Below, in pieces: positions 7,484 through 16,256 of a stretch of DNA of 64,000 bases. Numbering within the stretch: the first letter of the stretch is position 1; every line of letters starts with the position of its first letter. The DNA is from Clostridium sp. BJN0013 (GTDB lineage Bacteria > Bacillota > Clostridia > Clostridiales > Clostridiaceae). Location of the stretch: the NCBI RefSeq assembly GCF_040939125.1, contig NZ_CP162495.1, forward strand, positions 3,038,001 through 3,102,000, written 5' to 3'. A program made the translations under genes and the position numbers. Under the pieces are notes generated by a model. The model did no database searches, was not told where the DNA came from, and was given only the letters and a program-made list of their open reading frames with translations.

Positions 7484-7508
7484 AATGGAACCCCTTCTGG
7501 GTTCCATT
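7484..7508 (+). terminator. Terminator of DUF1540 gene
   Basis: AATGGAACCC/GGGTTCCATT forms a perfect ten-base stem with a five-base loop. The T-run that should follow is replaced by the IS5-family element that begins at 7510, so the element inserted at the end of the terminator. Confidence 0.7.
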
Positions 7509-7509
7509 A

Positions 7510-8387
7510 GGGTGTGTCTGAAAACTAAATATTGCGAAAGAACCGAGTTTTAGGTAAAATAAGATAAAAAACTTGGAGGGTGCAAATATGTCACAGAAGC
7601 GTTATGAAATATCAGATGAACAATGGGATCAAATAAAAAACTTAATTCCAATAGCAAAAACAGGACGACCTCCAAAAGACAACCGACTTATATTTAATGC
7701 CATACTATGGATTGCAAGAAGTGGTGCAGCATGGCGTGATTTACCAGAACGCTTCGGTTCATGGAAAACTGTATACAGTCGTTTTTGTAAGTGGCGTAAC
7801 GATGGTACTTTATTAACAATTTTTAAAGAGTTAACCTCAGATGCAGATTATGAAAATTTAAGCATTGATTCAACATGTATAAAAGCCCACCAGCACAGTG
7901 CTGGTGCTAAAAAGGGGCTGTAAACAGCGAAACAAAACAGCATATTGGACTGAGTCGCGGCGGACATACAACAAAAATTCATGCAGTTGTTGATGGACTT
8001 GGCAATCCAATCCATTTTCAATTATCATCTGGCAATCTACACGACAGTACACAGGCCGTAGATGTTCTTTCCAACGTTGATATAGAAGGCAGCAATATCC
8101 TGGCAGATAAGGCATATGGCACAAATGAAATTAGAGAATATATTACTTCAAAGAAATCCTCATATACTATTCCACCAAAATCAAATGTAAGAGAACCATG
8201 GAATTGTGACTGGTGGCTGTACAAGGAACGTCATTTAGTTGAATGTTTCTTTAACAAAATCAAACATTTTAGAAGAATTGCAACTCGTTATGACAAGCTT
8301 GCTGATTCTTTCCTTGCTTTTGTTTATATTGCTGCTATTTTTATTTTATCTAAGTAATTTATTGTTGCATTGTTTTCAGACACACTC
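7510..8387 (+). mobile_element. IS5-family element (IS427 group)
   Basis: The element is 878 bases long with inverted ends GGGTGTGTCTGAAAAC and GAGTGTGTCTGAAAAC (read inward). It is flanked by TA on both sides (7508-7509 and 8388-8389), the short target duplication expected for this group. It encodes a two-frame transposase and looks complete. Confidence 0.8.
7588..8357 (+). CDS. IS5-family transposase made by -1 frameshift
   Basis: The first frame (7588-7923) encodes MSQKRYEISDEQWDQIKNL through SIDSTCIKAHQHSAGAKKGL, the DUF4096-like N-domain with the first catalytic Asp in SIDST. The second part, in the -1 frame, reads AVNSETKQHIGLSRGGHTTK, HAVVDGLGNP, ADKAYG (second Asp) and VECFFNKIKHFRRIATRYDK (Glu) to the stop at 8357. 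The junction contains A AAG GGG, a slippery heptamer of X XXY YYZ form, so ribosomal frameshifting probably makes the full DDE enzyme. GGAGGGTG precedes the start. The element carries no passenger gene. Confidence 0.8.
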
Positions 8388-8429
8388 TAATTCGATTTCA
8401 AATATATTATTTCACATTTGTGACGTAAA

Positions 8430-8807
8430 CTAAGAATTGAACGAATTAATATTTTTATTATGTTCAGCATATTCAATTATAGTGCCGTCTAAATGTTTTA
8501 CGGTCAAATTCATTCCTGTTGGAACCTTCTTTAAATCTCTAATAATTATAGCACCACTCTTTAATAAAAATTCTCTAAATTCAACAGCAGAGTCTACTAA
8601 GAAAGTTGCCTTTGTATCCTTAAATGGTTCTAAAGCTTCATCAGTACCACTTAAAATTAATATATTTCCTATTTGTGCTAATTCCAAATTCATTTCGGCA
8701 TACTCAAATCTTAAATCACAATCTTCATTTAATAGTTTTTTATAGAAATCTATAGCTGCATTTATATCATGTACATACAAACGAGTTAGTATTTTTTTTA
8801 TTTTCAC
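8430..8807 (-). CDS. VOC (glyoxalase/bleomycin-resistance) family protein
   Basis: The 125-residue single-domain protein has the beta-alpha-beta-beta-beta layout: LTRLYVHDINAAIDFYKKLL at the start and NLTVKHLDGTIIEYAEH at the end, with the terminal Glu of IIEY in the position of a metal ligand. The substrate is not predictable. The region between about 8400 and 9480 seems to be host-like cargo between phage remnants. It is followed downstream by the IS5-family element. Confidence 0.7.
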   Translation of the reverse strand: MKIKKILTRLYVHDINAAIDFYKKLLNEDCDLRFEYAEMNLELAQIGNILILSGTDEALEPFKDTKATFLVDSAVEFREFLLKSGAIIIRDLKKVPTGMNLTVKHLDGTIIEYAEHNKNINSFNS

Positions 8808-8869
8808 TAATTTACATCCCCTTTGTCACTTAAGCGCTTCGCTTTAAATTTCTTTTACTCATTAAGGAA

Positions 8870-9394
8870 TTAAACCCGGATAATATAATCCTTTTTCCTT
8901 GGTGCAGCTGGAGCAACGCCTATCTCAGCAGCATATCCTAGAATACAATTACCGATTCCAACATGATCCTCTTGAATTCCCCATTTCTTTAACAAGGCTC
9001 TACCTTCTTCGGTTTCAAACATTTCTTTTGCTCTGTAAACAAAGCAGGAATCCACACCAATAGCATGAGCGGCATTCAACATGTTTCCTATAACAAGCGC
9101 TCCATCTTCAACATAGGTTGTTACTTTTCTATCAGCAAAGACAACAAGTAGAGTTGGTGCCCCATAAAATGGGTCAGACATGCTTCCCATAACAGCTGCA
9201 TTTAATTTAGAAAGTTTTGTAATTGTTTCTTGGTCCTGTATGACTACGATAATCGGTGATTGCTTGCCCATACCCGTTGGTGCATAAGTACCAACTTCAA
9301 GAATAGCATCCAGCTCCTCCTTTTTGATCTGCTTTTGTTGATATTTTCTGCAACTTCTTCTGGTCTTTAGAACCTGTAAAGCTTCATTCATCAT
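8870..9394 (-). CDS. Nitroreductase family protein
   Basis: The 174-residue flavoprotein reads MNEALQVLKTRRSCRKYQQKQI, with the RRSxRxY FMN-phosphate motif, then YAPTGMGKQSP and, near the end, GIGNCILGY. Length and motif order are normal for the FMN-dependent nitroreductase fold; the real substrate is unknown. The start is the ATG at 9394, after AAAGGAG; a longer frame upstream has no such site. It precedes the VOC gene on the same strand, 62 bases apart, and may be co-transcribed with it. Confidence 0.8.
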   Translation of the reverse strand: MMNEALQVLKTRRSCRKYQQKQIKKEELDAILEVGTYAPTGMGKQSPIIVVIQDQETITKLSKLNAAVMGSMSDPFYGAPTLLVVFADRKVTTYVEDGALVIGNMLNAAHAIGVDSCFVYRAKEMFETEEGRALLKKWGIQEDHVGIGNCILGYAAEIGVAPAAPRKKDYIIRV

Positions 9395-9534
9395 AGATCG
9401 ACTCCTTTTATTGTTATATTTTACATATACTATGATTATAGAGTACCATATAATGAAATTCAAGCAATATTCTTTGCAGAGTAACCATCCATAATATCAA
9501 TATATTAAAAAATAAAAAAAGCTATCTCTAGCTC

Positions 9535-10036
9535 CTATTTTGCCTTCATCATTCTAGGTTCAAATTGATTATCCAAACTATTGATTAACTTATTTCCATT
9601 ATCATCAGGAATTAACAATGCATCTTTCAAATCATCTACTCCATAATCATTAAATCATCCCCCTTTCTGTACATCATCTATTGGTATTCCTAATTCTGTT
9701 AGTTGATTATCTTTGACTGAATAATATTGTTCGTTTTGATTTATTAAAAATTTACCTCGTAGTAAATTAATAATAAAAGGAGTTGATGTAGAAACTATCG
9801 ATGAAAAATTTAAATCACCCAATAATTTTAATCCAACATTATCTCTATTATTCAGGTCATTTACCTTATTATAACTTGGGGAATAAAAATATGATACAGA
9901 TATAGGAGTTCTTTGTCCATTATCTCCAATATCTAAGCTTGCAACTAACTTTAAATTATTTCCTGTTCCAGCAATTTTGAAATAATCTATATTCTGTACA
10001 TAACTTAAATCTTTATCACCACTGGCAATTAATCTG
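9535..10036 (-). pseudogene. Chimeric phage tail-fibre remnant
   Basis: The frame begins in the middle of a protein (RLIASGDKDLSYVQNIDYFKI), matching residues near 150 of the tail protein at 34998-37354. It ends with DDVQKGG, a stop, then FNDYGVDDLKDALLIPDDNG and PRMMKAK, which match the end of the separate fibre gene at 34361-34985. The middle (YFYSPSYNKVND...IINLLRGKF) matches neither. One in-frame TGA interrupts it. The 5' end is cut at about 10036 by an IS4-family fragment. Confidence 0.65.
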
Positions 10037-10039
10037 ACC

Positions 10040-10476
10040 TACGGACAGTAAAAAGGTGCTATTAGGATAGAAAAAGAAGATTATGCAAAAGTTAAATAAG
10101 TTACCAATGGAAAAATGTAAAAAAATATAGCCAAGCTCTAAAATATAAGCTAAATTTATAGCAACTCATAAAAAAGGAGAGCTGGCTATGATAAACAATC
10201 AAGAATATATTACATCAGAATTAGAAAAAATACTATACAAAATATTGCCCATAACTGCTAAAAGATTGAAGAATCTAGTTTATATACTCATAGGGATTAT
10301 ATTATCAAAATCAGTTGTAATCTCAGATATTTCTGAAAAATTAAAAGATAATTTCACAGGGGCAACTGAAGAAAGTAAAATAAAAAGAATATATAGATTT
10401 TTTACAAGTTCATCAATAGACCCAGAGTATTTATACAGCTTTTTTATTGAAGAAGTACTAAAAAAATATATCTACC
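10040..10476 (+). mobile_element. Truncated IS4-family element
   Basis: The left part of an insertion sequence, with about 150 bases of leader and the first 95 or so codons of its transposase, is fused abruptly to phage portal DNA at about 10476. The right end is missing. It bridges a deletion that removed everything between the portal and the tail-fibre gene of this prophage. Confidence 0.6.
10188..10476 (+). pseudogene. IS4-family transposase N-terminal fragment
   Basis: The fragment MINNQEYITSELEKILYKILPITAKRLKNL through IYRFFTSSSIDPEYLYSFFIEEVLKKY is the helical N-domain of an IS4-family transposase, of a different type from the complete copy at 36048. The DDE catalytic core is absent. 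AAAGGAGAG precedes the ATG. The last few codons of the open frame (YRPVLTI) come from phage DNA. Confidence 0.65.
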
Positions 10477-10477
10477 G

Positions 10478-10652
10478 GCCAGTTTTGACCATATAGTATA
10501 GGATCATTTTTAGCTCTCTCAAAATCTATGGATTTTCCTTTGTAAAAGATATAATCCCTTCTTACTTTTCTTCTTTCAGCTATCTCATTGTCAGGCAAAT
10601 TCAACAATGTATCTCTTATTGTCCTTACTTGTCTTTCTTCACTGCTTTCCAC
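10478..10652 (-). pseudogene. Phage portal protein, N-terminal fragment
   Basis: About 58 codons remain (TIRDTLLNLPDNEIAERRKVRRDYIFYKG...NDPILYGQNWPVD), matching the start of SPP1-type portal proteins, which form the dodecameric DNA gate of the head. The rest is lost at the junction with the IS4 fragment. The GTG start overlaps the stop of the large terminase gene, the usual terL-portal order. Confidence 0.65.
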
Positions 10653-11988
10653 TAGAATACTGCACCTCCTCTCCTATTGTAAGGATCTTCAGATGTATTT
10701 TTAATTACACCTTTTCCTTTGTTATAAACTTTATTACTGTATTTTTTATTATTAAGGTCTAATATATCCATTTCAATGGCGTATCTGACTGCATCAATAG
10801 TGTGGTTATTTTTATCAGGATATTCACCTTTGAAATTTCCTTCCTTATCTTTTTCCAATTCATAGCCTAAAAATTCTCTAGCTGTATTAGGACATCTTCC
10901 AGAGTCTATTATTATTTCTTCTATTTCTTCACTTAAATATTTAATCCCATGTTCAATGCTGTCAGGACCTTTTATGGCACCTATTATATTTAATCCCAAT
11001 TTCCTAAATTCATTTATAGTTCTAGGTTCTTCACTATCGACTGTTATCCTTATATTCAGAGGATTCTTTTCTTTTATTTCCCTAACTGCCTTACTATTAC
11101 CTAACTGAACTTTATATATCTCATCAAAAATATACAGCCTTTTTTTCCCTTTATTATAATGTGTCTTTACATAAGTCAAAGGATCTGCTGTATAGCCAAA
11201 GTCCAGACCATTTCTAATCTTATCAAATATTTTTATTTCCTCATCCAATATTTTTCTTATGGTAAGATTTCTAAATACTTCCCCACCAGTTCCGGTTACA
11301 GCTCCTAAATAATCATGCTCATATTTAGTAGGATTGACTTTCTTCAAATGTTCAGCTTCTATTATAAATTGCTCTCCCAGCCACTCTTTAGGTACAGTTA
11401 AATAAGTGCTGTGGTGGATAAATTTATCTTCTCTTTCTTCCAGAACCTCCATGTTAGTCCAGTTTCTCTGACTTTCTGGCGGGTTAAAAGAATAGAACAC
11501 AAAATACTTATCTCCACCCCTCATTAAAGATTGATTAATATTACGTATCTTGTCCATTCCTTCAAATTTGTCTGCTTCTTCATACCAAATATACTTAATA
11601 TATCCTTTCGATACTTTTGTAGATTTTAGTTTCTTAGGTTTATCAGCACCTTTGAAAAGAATTACCTGCCCTGTAATGTCATTTGTAACTTAGATTCCGG
11701 TATATCCCAATCTTCCTGAACATTTAACATATATATAGCCCATTGCATTTGTTCGTACACAGAGCCTCTTAAGGTATCTTTAACCCTTCTTATTACAACT
11801 GCATTAGTAAACTTACCTTCCTGGGCATCTTTCATTATTCCTAAAACAATTTCTAATGATATAAAAGACAACTTAGTGCTACCTCTACCACCTTTAAACC
11901 AGTAGTGGGTATGCAATCCCCGCCTTATATCTTTATGAGCATTATAAAAACTGCTTGCAATTATGGATTTTAATTTAACCTTAATCAT
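10652..11988 (-). pseudogene. Phage terminase large subunit, frameshifted
   Basis: The N-terminal frame (11662-11988) has the ATPase P-loop-like WFKGGRGSTKLSF and VVIRRVKDTLRGSVYEQ. The second frame, overlapping in the direction of translation, reads VILFKGADKPKK, IWYEEADKFEG, SFNPPESQRNW, then the RNase-H-like nuclease half with GLDFGYTADPLTY and DKNNHTIDAVRYAIE. One base lost or gained near 11668 (GGGCAGG) separates them. Otherwise the length is normal for the terminase_3 family. The enzyme would pack DNA into the head using the portal. It overlaps the small subunit gene by eight bases. Confidence 0.8.
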
Positions 11989-12831
11989 TTATATCATCCA
12001 CTATTTGAACTGTATTAGAAGTAGCTTCCTTATTACCTTTAACCTTATCAATCTCAACCCTAAGCTTTTCCAGCCTCAACCTTTGTTCCTCTGTTGCCAT
12101 ATCCATGTGTTTTGATAACCAGTCAAGGGCTTTCATTGCGTCATGAAGTTTTATACTTATGCCATCCTTGCCCTGCTTAACTTCACTTATTAAGGAGCCA
12201 TCTACCTGGTTGGATTCTTTAAAATCAACATAGCTGTATTGATATTCTATTTTATTGCCTTCATTGTCCAATAGAGGCTCTCCTGTTTTCTTATCTCTCA
12301 TAATCAGTGTCTTTTGCCCAAAGGAAACATAATCAGTGATACAGGCAAAAGCTATATCCAAGTACCTCTGGAATATATCATCAGGGTCCAGCATTGCCCT
12401 GTTGAGCTTGTTTTGTTTCAGCCTTTGTATTTCAGCTTTTATTTCAGGTTTTTTCAATAACTCCCAACCTATAGAATAGGCCGTGTCTTCTGAATATCCT
12501 GCCTTCTTAGCTGCCTTTGTTGCATTAAAACATTTGGGATAATAAATACAAAAGAGCCTTTGCTTATCAGTAAGTTGAGGGTTATTTAAAACCTCTTTAA
12601 CTTCCTCGCACATTGGCTCTTGATTTATACTTTTATTTTTGTTAGTAACGTTACTTTTCAATGGTAACGCACCTTTTAATTTCTGTTCCCATTCATCTGC
12701 ACTTTTCCACTTCCGTATTTGAGCATCAGATACACCTAATTGTTTTGCTATATCTTAAGCTTAATATTCCCACCATGTTCCTTGTAAATCTCAAATGCTT
12801 TATCCCTGTTCGGGCTTCTCTGTCTCGGCAT
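11981..12831 (-). pseudogene. Phage terminase small subunit, frameshifted
   Basis: The N-terminal part (from ATG 12831) reads MPRQRSPNRDKAFEIYKEHGGNIKLK, then one base is missing (KLKDIA expected) and the rest continues as IAKQLGVSDAQIRKWKSADEW, a helix-turn-helix that recognises pac DNA. The C-terminal 226 codons carry FCIYYPKCFNATKAAKKAGYS and LLKKPEIKAEI, as in PBSX XtmA-like proteins. It precedes terL directly. The conserved HTH and the single-base change suggest recent inactivation. Confidence 0.75.
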
Positions 12832-12895
12832 CTCTACATTGTCACCACCTGCCTCATTCGTTTTGTTTTGGATGAAACTTCAGTTAATATATTTT

Positions 12896-13012
12896 TTATT
12901 TCATCATATTATGTATAATTTTGGGATAACTAATTATTAGTGTTAATATAAAAGGAAGTACCAATGCGGTGGCTATAATAACCCATATTATTTTCATAGC
13001 TACTTTTTTCAA
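12896..13012 (-). CDS. 38-residue single-membrane-segment protein
   Basis: GGGGGATTTATA precedes a TTG start; the product is MKKVAMKIIWVIIATALVLP followed by FILTLIISYPKIIHNMMK. Residues 7-28 form one hydrophobic helix with a basic N-terminus. It lies between phage genes on the same strand. Its size and site make a small phage membrane protein plausible; no family is recognised. Confidence 0.45.
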   Translation of the reverse strand: MKKVAMKIIWVIIATALVLPFILTLIISYPKIIHNMMK

Positions 13013-13121
13013 TATAAATCCCCCTTCTTAAATTTATATACTATAAACTTATAATATATTGTAACTATTTATAATATATGAACTTAATGGAAATTTTTTA
13101 TTATCTTTCTCACCTCACCTT

Positions 13122-13307
13122 CTATTCAAAACCATACTTACAAATAGTATTCTTACACCTACAGACAAATACCCTTTTCCATTCCCTATTAGGGCATTCC
13201 CCACAGTATTTTATAAACTCATCTTTACAGCTTTCTTTATCTTCTGGTGTCTTTCCACAGGTTTCACAATCCTTTGGGCATTCATGAATTGATGGATTAT
13301 ATACCAT
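13122..13307 (-). CDS. Cys-rich small phage protein
   Basis: The 61-residue product has nine or so cysteines in CxxxCxxC-like spacing (ECPKDCETCGKTPEDKESC, YCGECPNREWKRVFVCRCKNTIC), so it probably binds zinc. The ATG overlaps the end of the preceding gene by 11 bases, suggesting translational coupling. It sits upstream of the terminase genes, in the place of small late-early transition proteins of clostridial phages. Confidence 0.55.
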   Translation of the reverse strand: MVYNPSIHECPKDCETCGKTPEDKESCKDEFIKYCGECPNREWKRVFVCRCKNTICKYGFE

Positions 13308-13470
13308 TCCACCTTACCCTCCTAACAGCACCCTTGACCCTCCTGTAGCAATCATGCCTCATTAATTTTTCTATATCATAAAAGGAGAGGTATTCGCCTC
13401 TCCTTAGTTTATCTTTATTTAATTTTTTATCTTGGTCAAGCTTTTCTTTCAAGGTTTCTCTTATCTTCAT
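13297..13470 (-). CDS. Hypothetical phage protein, basic, 57 residues
   Basis: The protein MKIRETLKEKLDQDKKLNKDKLRRGEYLSF (given as two parts: MKIRETLKEKL and LRRGEYLSFYDIEKLMRHD) is Lys/Arg-rich, with the end YRRVKGAVRRVRWNGI. The ATG at 13470 follows AGGTGAG by about six bases. It is often found just before terminase in low-GC phages. The exact role is unknown; DNA or RNA binding is possible from its charge. Confidence 0.5.
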   Translation of the reverse strand: MKIRETLKEKLDQDKKLNKDKLRRGEYLSFYDIEKLMRHDCYRRVKGAVRRVRWNGI

Positions 13471-13486
13471 ACCTCTCACCTGTTTT

Positions 13487-13660
13487 TTATTTATCCATTT
13501 TCTCTTTAATTATTTTACTATATTTATTTAACATTGAATCTAGCATTTGACTTGCAATAATTATTTCTGGATCCAATAAACTATCTTTCTGCGTGATTAG
13601 ATTGTCAAGATTTCTTTTTAAAGACTCTATTTGTGATAGAATATTATCTATCTCAGACAT
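13487..13660 (-). CDS. Spo0E-like aspartyl-phosphate phosphatase
   Basis: The 57-residue protein MSEIDNILSQIESLKRNLDN continues to DPEIIIASQMLDSMLNKYSK; SQMLDSMLNKY is the family signature. AAAGGAGTGA lies seven bases before the ATG. It heads a minus-strand run of small phage genes leading to terminase, so it is likely prophage cargo acting on host Spo0A~P. Confidence 0.75.
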   Translation of the reverse strand: MSEIDNILSQIESLKRNLDNLITQKDSLLDPEIIIASQMLDSMLNKYSKIIKEKMDK

Positions 13661-13759
13661 ACTAATTCACTCCTTTTTTTAATTAGTATAAAGAATGAGT
13701 GAAATCATATAAATATTAATCCACTGGTAATAAACCCATATTATTCAATTATGTACAAA

Positions 13760-13885
13760 ATAAGCACCCTAGATGACAGGTGCCTGCTTTTAATAACATT
13801 ATTTTTAAAGGAGACTATTATGTAGTATACGAACTTCTGGCGGTTGCATTTGAGTTTAATGTGTCCTGCAACCACAGACACCGGG
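13760..13885 (+). repeat. Structured repeat, family A, copy 2
   Basis: Same layout as at 419-545: a GCACC/GGTGC hairpin, AAAGGAGACT, then the core stem GGTTGCA/TGCAACC (13842-13873) and ACAGACACC. The outer G-C pair replaces A-T of copy 1. Confidence 0.6.
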
Positions 13886-14205
13886 TTAAATCTTCATATG
13901 GTAGGGAACTAATTTATAATCTGTTATAATATTTATTATATATGGTATTTGTTACAATCTAATGTCCTATGTAATAACTATTTGTAAATAATATAAAAAT
14001 AGATACCCTGAATAAACAGGTACTCATTTTTCCTCTAAGTTTTAACAACTTAGGACATTTTTATTGTACATTCTAGTTATTACTATAATGTGTATTAAAT
14101 TGTTAAATGATATTTACAATCATGATAAAAGACACCTAGACTTGCTAAGTGCCTTACCCTCTAATTACCACTGTATGCAATCCCCTATTAACTACACCTC
14201 TAAAA

Positions 14206-14330
14206 TAAAAATAAGCACCCTAGACAGAGAGTGCTTATTTCCAATGTTCTTTTATTTTAAAGATGCAGTAAAAACATAACTTATAGTGGTTGCATCTATA
14301 TTTAAAGTGCCCTGCAACCATGGACACAGC
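14206..14330 (+). repeat. Structured repeat, family A, copy 3
   Basis: Same layout: AAGCAC/GTGCTT hairpin (14212-14237), a TTTTAAAG stretch in which GGAGA is degraded, and a core stem GGTTGCA/TGCAACC (14288-14319) followed by GGACAC. Confidence 0.6.
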
Positions 14331-14748
14331 CTTATGTATCCTCAATGCCCAGAGGATAGTATGCAGGTCTTATTATGCATTATATACATCAATTGTTACT
14401 ATATTATTTTGCACAGGTTAAATAAATATTTACATATATCAAAAGGCACTTGAACTTAATCAAGTGCTACGCACACTAATTATCATTATATAATTATACC
14501 ACATCATATTCTCCAGTCTTCATATCCATTTTATACAAAAAGAGTATACCTGAAATTTAAATATTAGTGTAAAAAGGAGATATACAGATATACTCGTAGC
14601 AAGTAACTATCTGGAGTTTAGTTACACTCATATTTATATATGCTCTAACTTTAATATTTATACGCCTTCTAATGATTCTCAACTATTATTCACAGATTTG
14701 ATATTTTACTCATAGTATGCATTGTAAATAAATTTTCGGAGGTACTTC

Positions 14749-15051
14749 ATGAGTATTAGCAACTCTAGTGACAACAAAAATAACAAAACAGTTGAAAATT
14801 CCTATGACTTTAACACTCCTATATATTGTCCATACTTATCAGCACCTTATAATCGATCAATAGACGATGAATATTTAGGCTCAGATATAGATGATGATTT
14901 TGATGATGACGACTTTGACTATGATGACTTTTATAGGCAAAGAGGGCGTAGGCGTAGAAGACGTAGGAGACGTAGAAGACGTAGACGTAGAAGATGCAGA
15001 CCTTACCCACCTTACCTATGCTATTACGAATGGTATTGGGATTGGTATTAA
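14749..15051 (+). CDS. Arg-rich, charge-segregated small protein
   Basis: The 100-residue protein has four blocks: a Ser/Asn-rich start (MSISNSSDNKNNKTVENSYD), a CPYLSAPYNRS segment, an acidic block of Asp and Glu (DDDFDDDDFDYDDF), a block of about seventeen near-continuous arginines, and a Pro/Tyr/Trp end (YEWYWDWY). GGAGGT lies six bases before the ATG. A paralogue occupies 2-259. The poly-Arg DNA is a cgtagaaga-type micro-repeat, so its length may vary by slippage. The extreme +/- charge split suggests self-association or binding to DNA or polyanions, perhaps in the spore; this is unproven. Confidence 0.75.
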   Translation: MSISNSSDNKNNKTVENSYDFNTPIYCPYLSAPYNRSIDDEYLGSDIDDDFDDDDFDYDDFYRQRGRRRRRRRRRRRRRRRRCRPYPPYLCYYEWYWDWY

Positions 15052-15107
15052 AAGAGTATTGCAAACTCCGTAAACGTACTAAGTGTAATTGGTATAAATT
15101 TTAAATA

Positions 15108-15790
15108 AATATCCACCAGCTTAGCTGGTGGTTTTTCCTAAGCCCTATAAGGGCACATTACCAGCATTATGCCTCAAGGCATCTTAAAGATCTCGCCAGC
15201 CGCAATTTATGTTACTTGCTACCCTTAAAAGGGTCCATGTATTCCTTCATACTTACTTGGTCGGCGATCATATCTTCTTTCTGTTGATTTCTTATATATT
15301 CTTCTATTGCTTTTTTATTTTTTCCAACTGTGTCTACATAGAATCCTCTGCACCAAAAGTGCCTATTTCCATATTTATATTTTAAATTTGAAAATCTCTC
15401 AAATATCATTAGACTACTTTTTCCCTTCAAGAATCCCATAAAACTTGAAACACTTGTCTTTGGTGGTATCGATAAAAGCATATGTATATGATCTTCACAT
15501 GCATTCGCCTCTATTATTTCTACACCTTTCCATTCACAAAGTTTCCTTAATATTTTTCCTATCTCTTTTCTTTTTTCTCCATATATTTCTTTTCTTCTAT
15601 ATTTGGGTGAAAATACTACATGATATTTACATCTCCATTTAGTATGTGATAAACTATTACTGTCCATTTAGGGCAAACCTCCTTTGATTATAGATTTGGT
15701 TGACGAGACCTCTTCTATTTTATCAAAGTGAGGTTTTTTGTTCACCGCTTAAGCTATTCTGAACACACCTGCATAGCAGGTGGTTTTCAT
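15108..15790 (-). mobile_element. IS200-type element
   Basis: The element carries one transposase and no TnpB. Each end holds a short imperfect hairpin, CCACCAGC/GCTGGTGG (15113-15131) and CACCTGC/GCAGGTG (15766-15782), as expected for single-strand Y1 transposition. A GACCTC/GAGGT hairpin with a following T-run (about 15707-15739) lies in the transposase leader, a typical block to read-through. Confidence 0.75.
15212..15667 (-). CDS. tnpA: IS200/IS605-family Y1 transposase TnpA
   Basis: The 151-residue protein has normal family length. CEDHIHMLLSIPP contains the HUH motif (His-Ile-His) and KKAIEEYIRNQQKED carries the catalytic tyrosine. HTKWRCKYHVVFSPKYRR is the usual start. It acts as a dimer cutting single-stranded DNA at the hairpin ends. 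It appears intact. Confidence 0.85.
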   Translation of the reverse strand: MDSNSLSHTKWRCKYHVVFSPKYRRKEIYGEKRKEIGKILRKLCEWKGVEIIEANACEDHIHMLLSIPPKTSVSSFMGFLKGKSSLMIFERFSNLKYKYGNRHFWCRGFYVDTVGKNKKAIEEYIRNQQKEDMIADQVSMKEYMDPFKGSK

Positions 15791-15805
15791 ATAGACAATA
15801 AGAAT

Positions 15806-15930
15806 AAGCACTAGTTCCTACCAGTGCTTATTTCTAACATATAGTATAATTTTTATTTACGGTTTCCCGCATTGGCAGCCCCATTTAACCCTGGGGCTAG
15901 AGGTATATTTTAAGGGAGAGTTTATTATAT
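15806..15930 (+). repeat. Structured leader repeat, family B, copy 2
   Basis: Hairpin AAGCACT/AGTGCTT (15806-15830), TATAGTATAAT (15840-15850), GGTTTCCCGC (15861-15870), stem AGCCCC/GGGGCT (15877-15898), then AGAGGTATA, AAGGGAGAG and, ten bases on, ATGAGTTATTGTTAA, a four-codon ORF. The compensating stem change relative to 1030-1051 supports a folded RNA. The downstream gene appears to have been lost in both copies. Confidence 0.55.
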
Positions 15931-16256
15931 GAGTTATTGTTAATTTTCTCACTATATTTATTATATTACACTTTGACAATATTTTAATTCCGATCTAATT
16001 CCATTTTAATTCCACTTTAATTCCTGGATAATTCCTAATAATTTTATAATTGCGAACACAAAAAACACCGTAAAATTCTTGTGAATAATACGATGTTCAT
16101 CATAAATTATTTAATCTTAAGTTATACATTATAAAAACATTTGTAATAATTATTTTATAACCGTACAAACTATAGATAAATCCTTCAAATCCACCCTTAC
16201 CAATCTACTAAAGCTTGTATCTATGTTGGATGCAAGCTTTGGTAAAAGTATTTATC
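15931..16256. other. Intergenic region with hairpins
   Basis: No gene seen. Two hairpins are visible: one with an AACACCG/CGATGTT imperfect stem at about 16062-16097, and AAAGCTTG/CAAGCTTT at about 16191-16221, either of which could end transcription of the minus-strand gene at 16257. Confidence 0.4.

Larger units (their letters stand above)
13661..14748. other. 1.1-kb non-coding region rich in hairpin repeats
   Basis: No convincing gene is present. The region holds family A repeats at 13760-13885 and 14206-14330, further hairpins (for example CTAAG...CTTAG near 14035-14054 and GTAACTA/TAGTTAC at about 14605-14626), and several T-rich stretches after hairpins. A plus-strand open frame at 14064-14279 runs through a family A hairpin and has no ribosome binding site. 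Confidence 0.5.

Noticed and set aside
8018-8433. Minus- and plus-strand ORFs inside the IS5-family element
   Set aside because: They are shadows of the second transposase frame.
12661-12918. Plus-strand 85-codon ORF
   Set aside because: It is antisense to the terminase small subunit N-terminus and shows no protein-like features.
14064-14279. A 71-codon plus-strand ORF
   Set aside because: It crosses a family A hairpin, has no ribosome site and unlikely composition.
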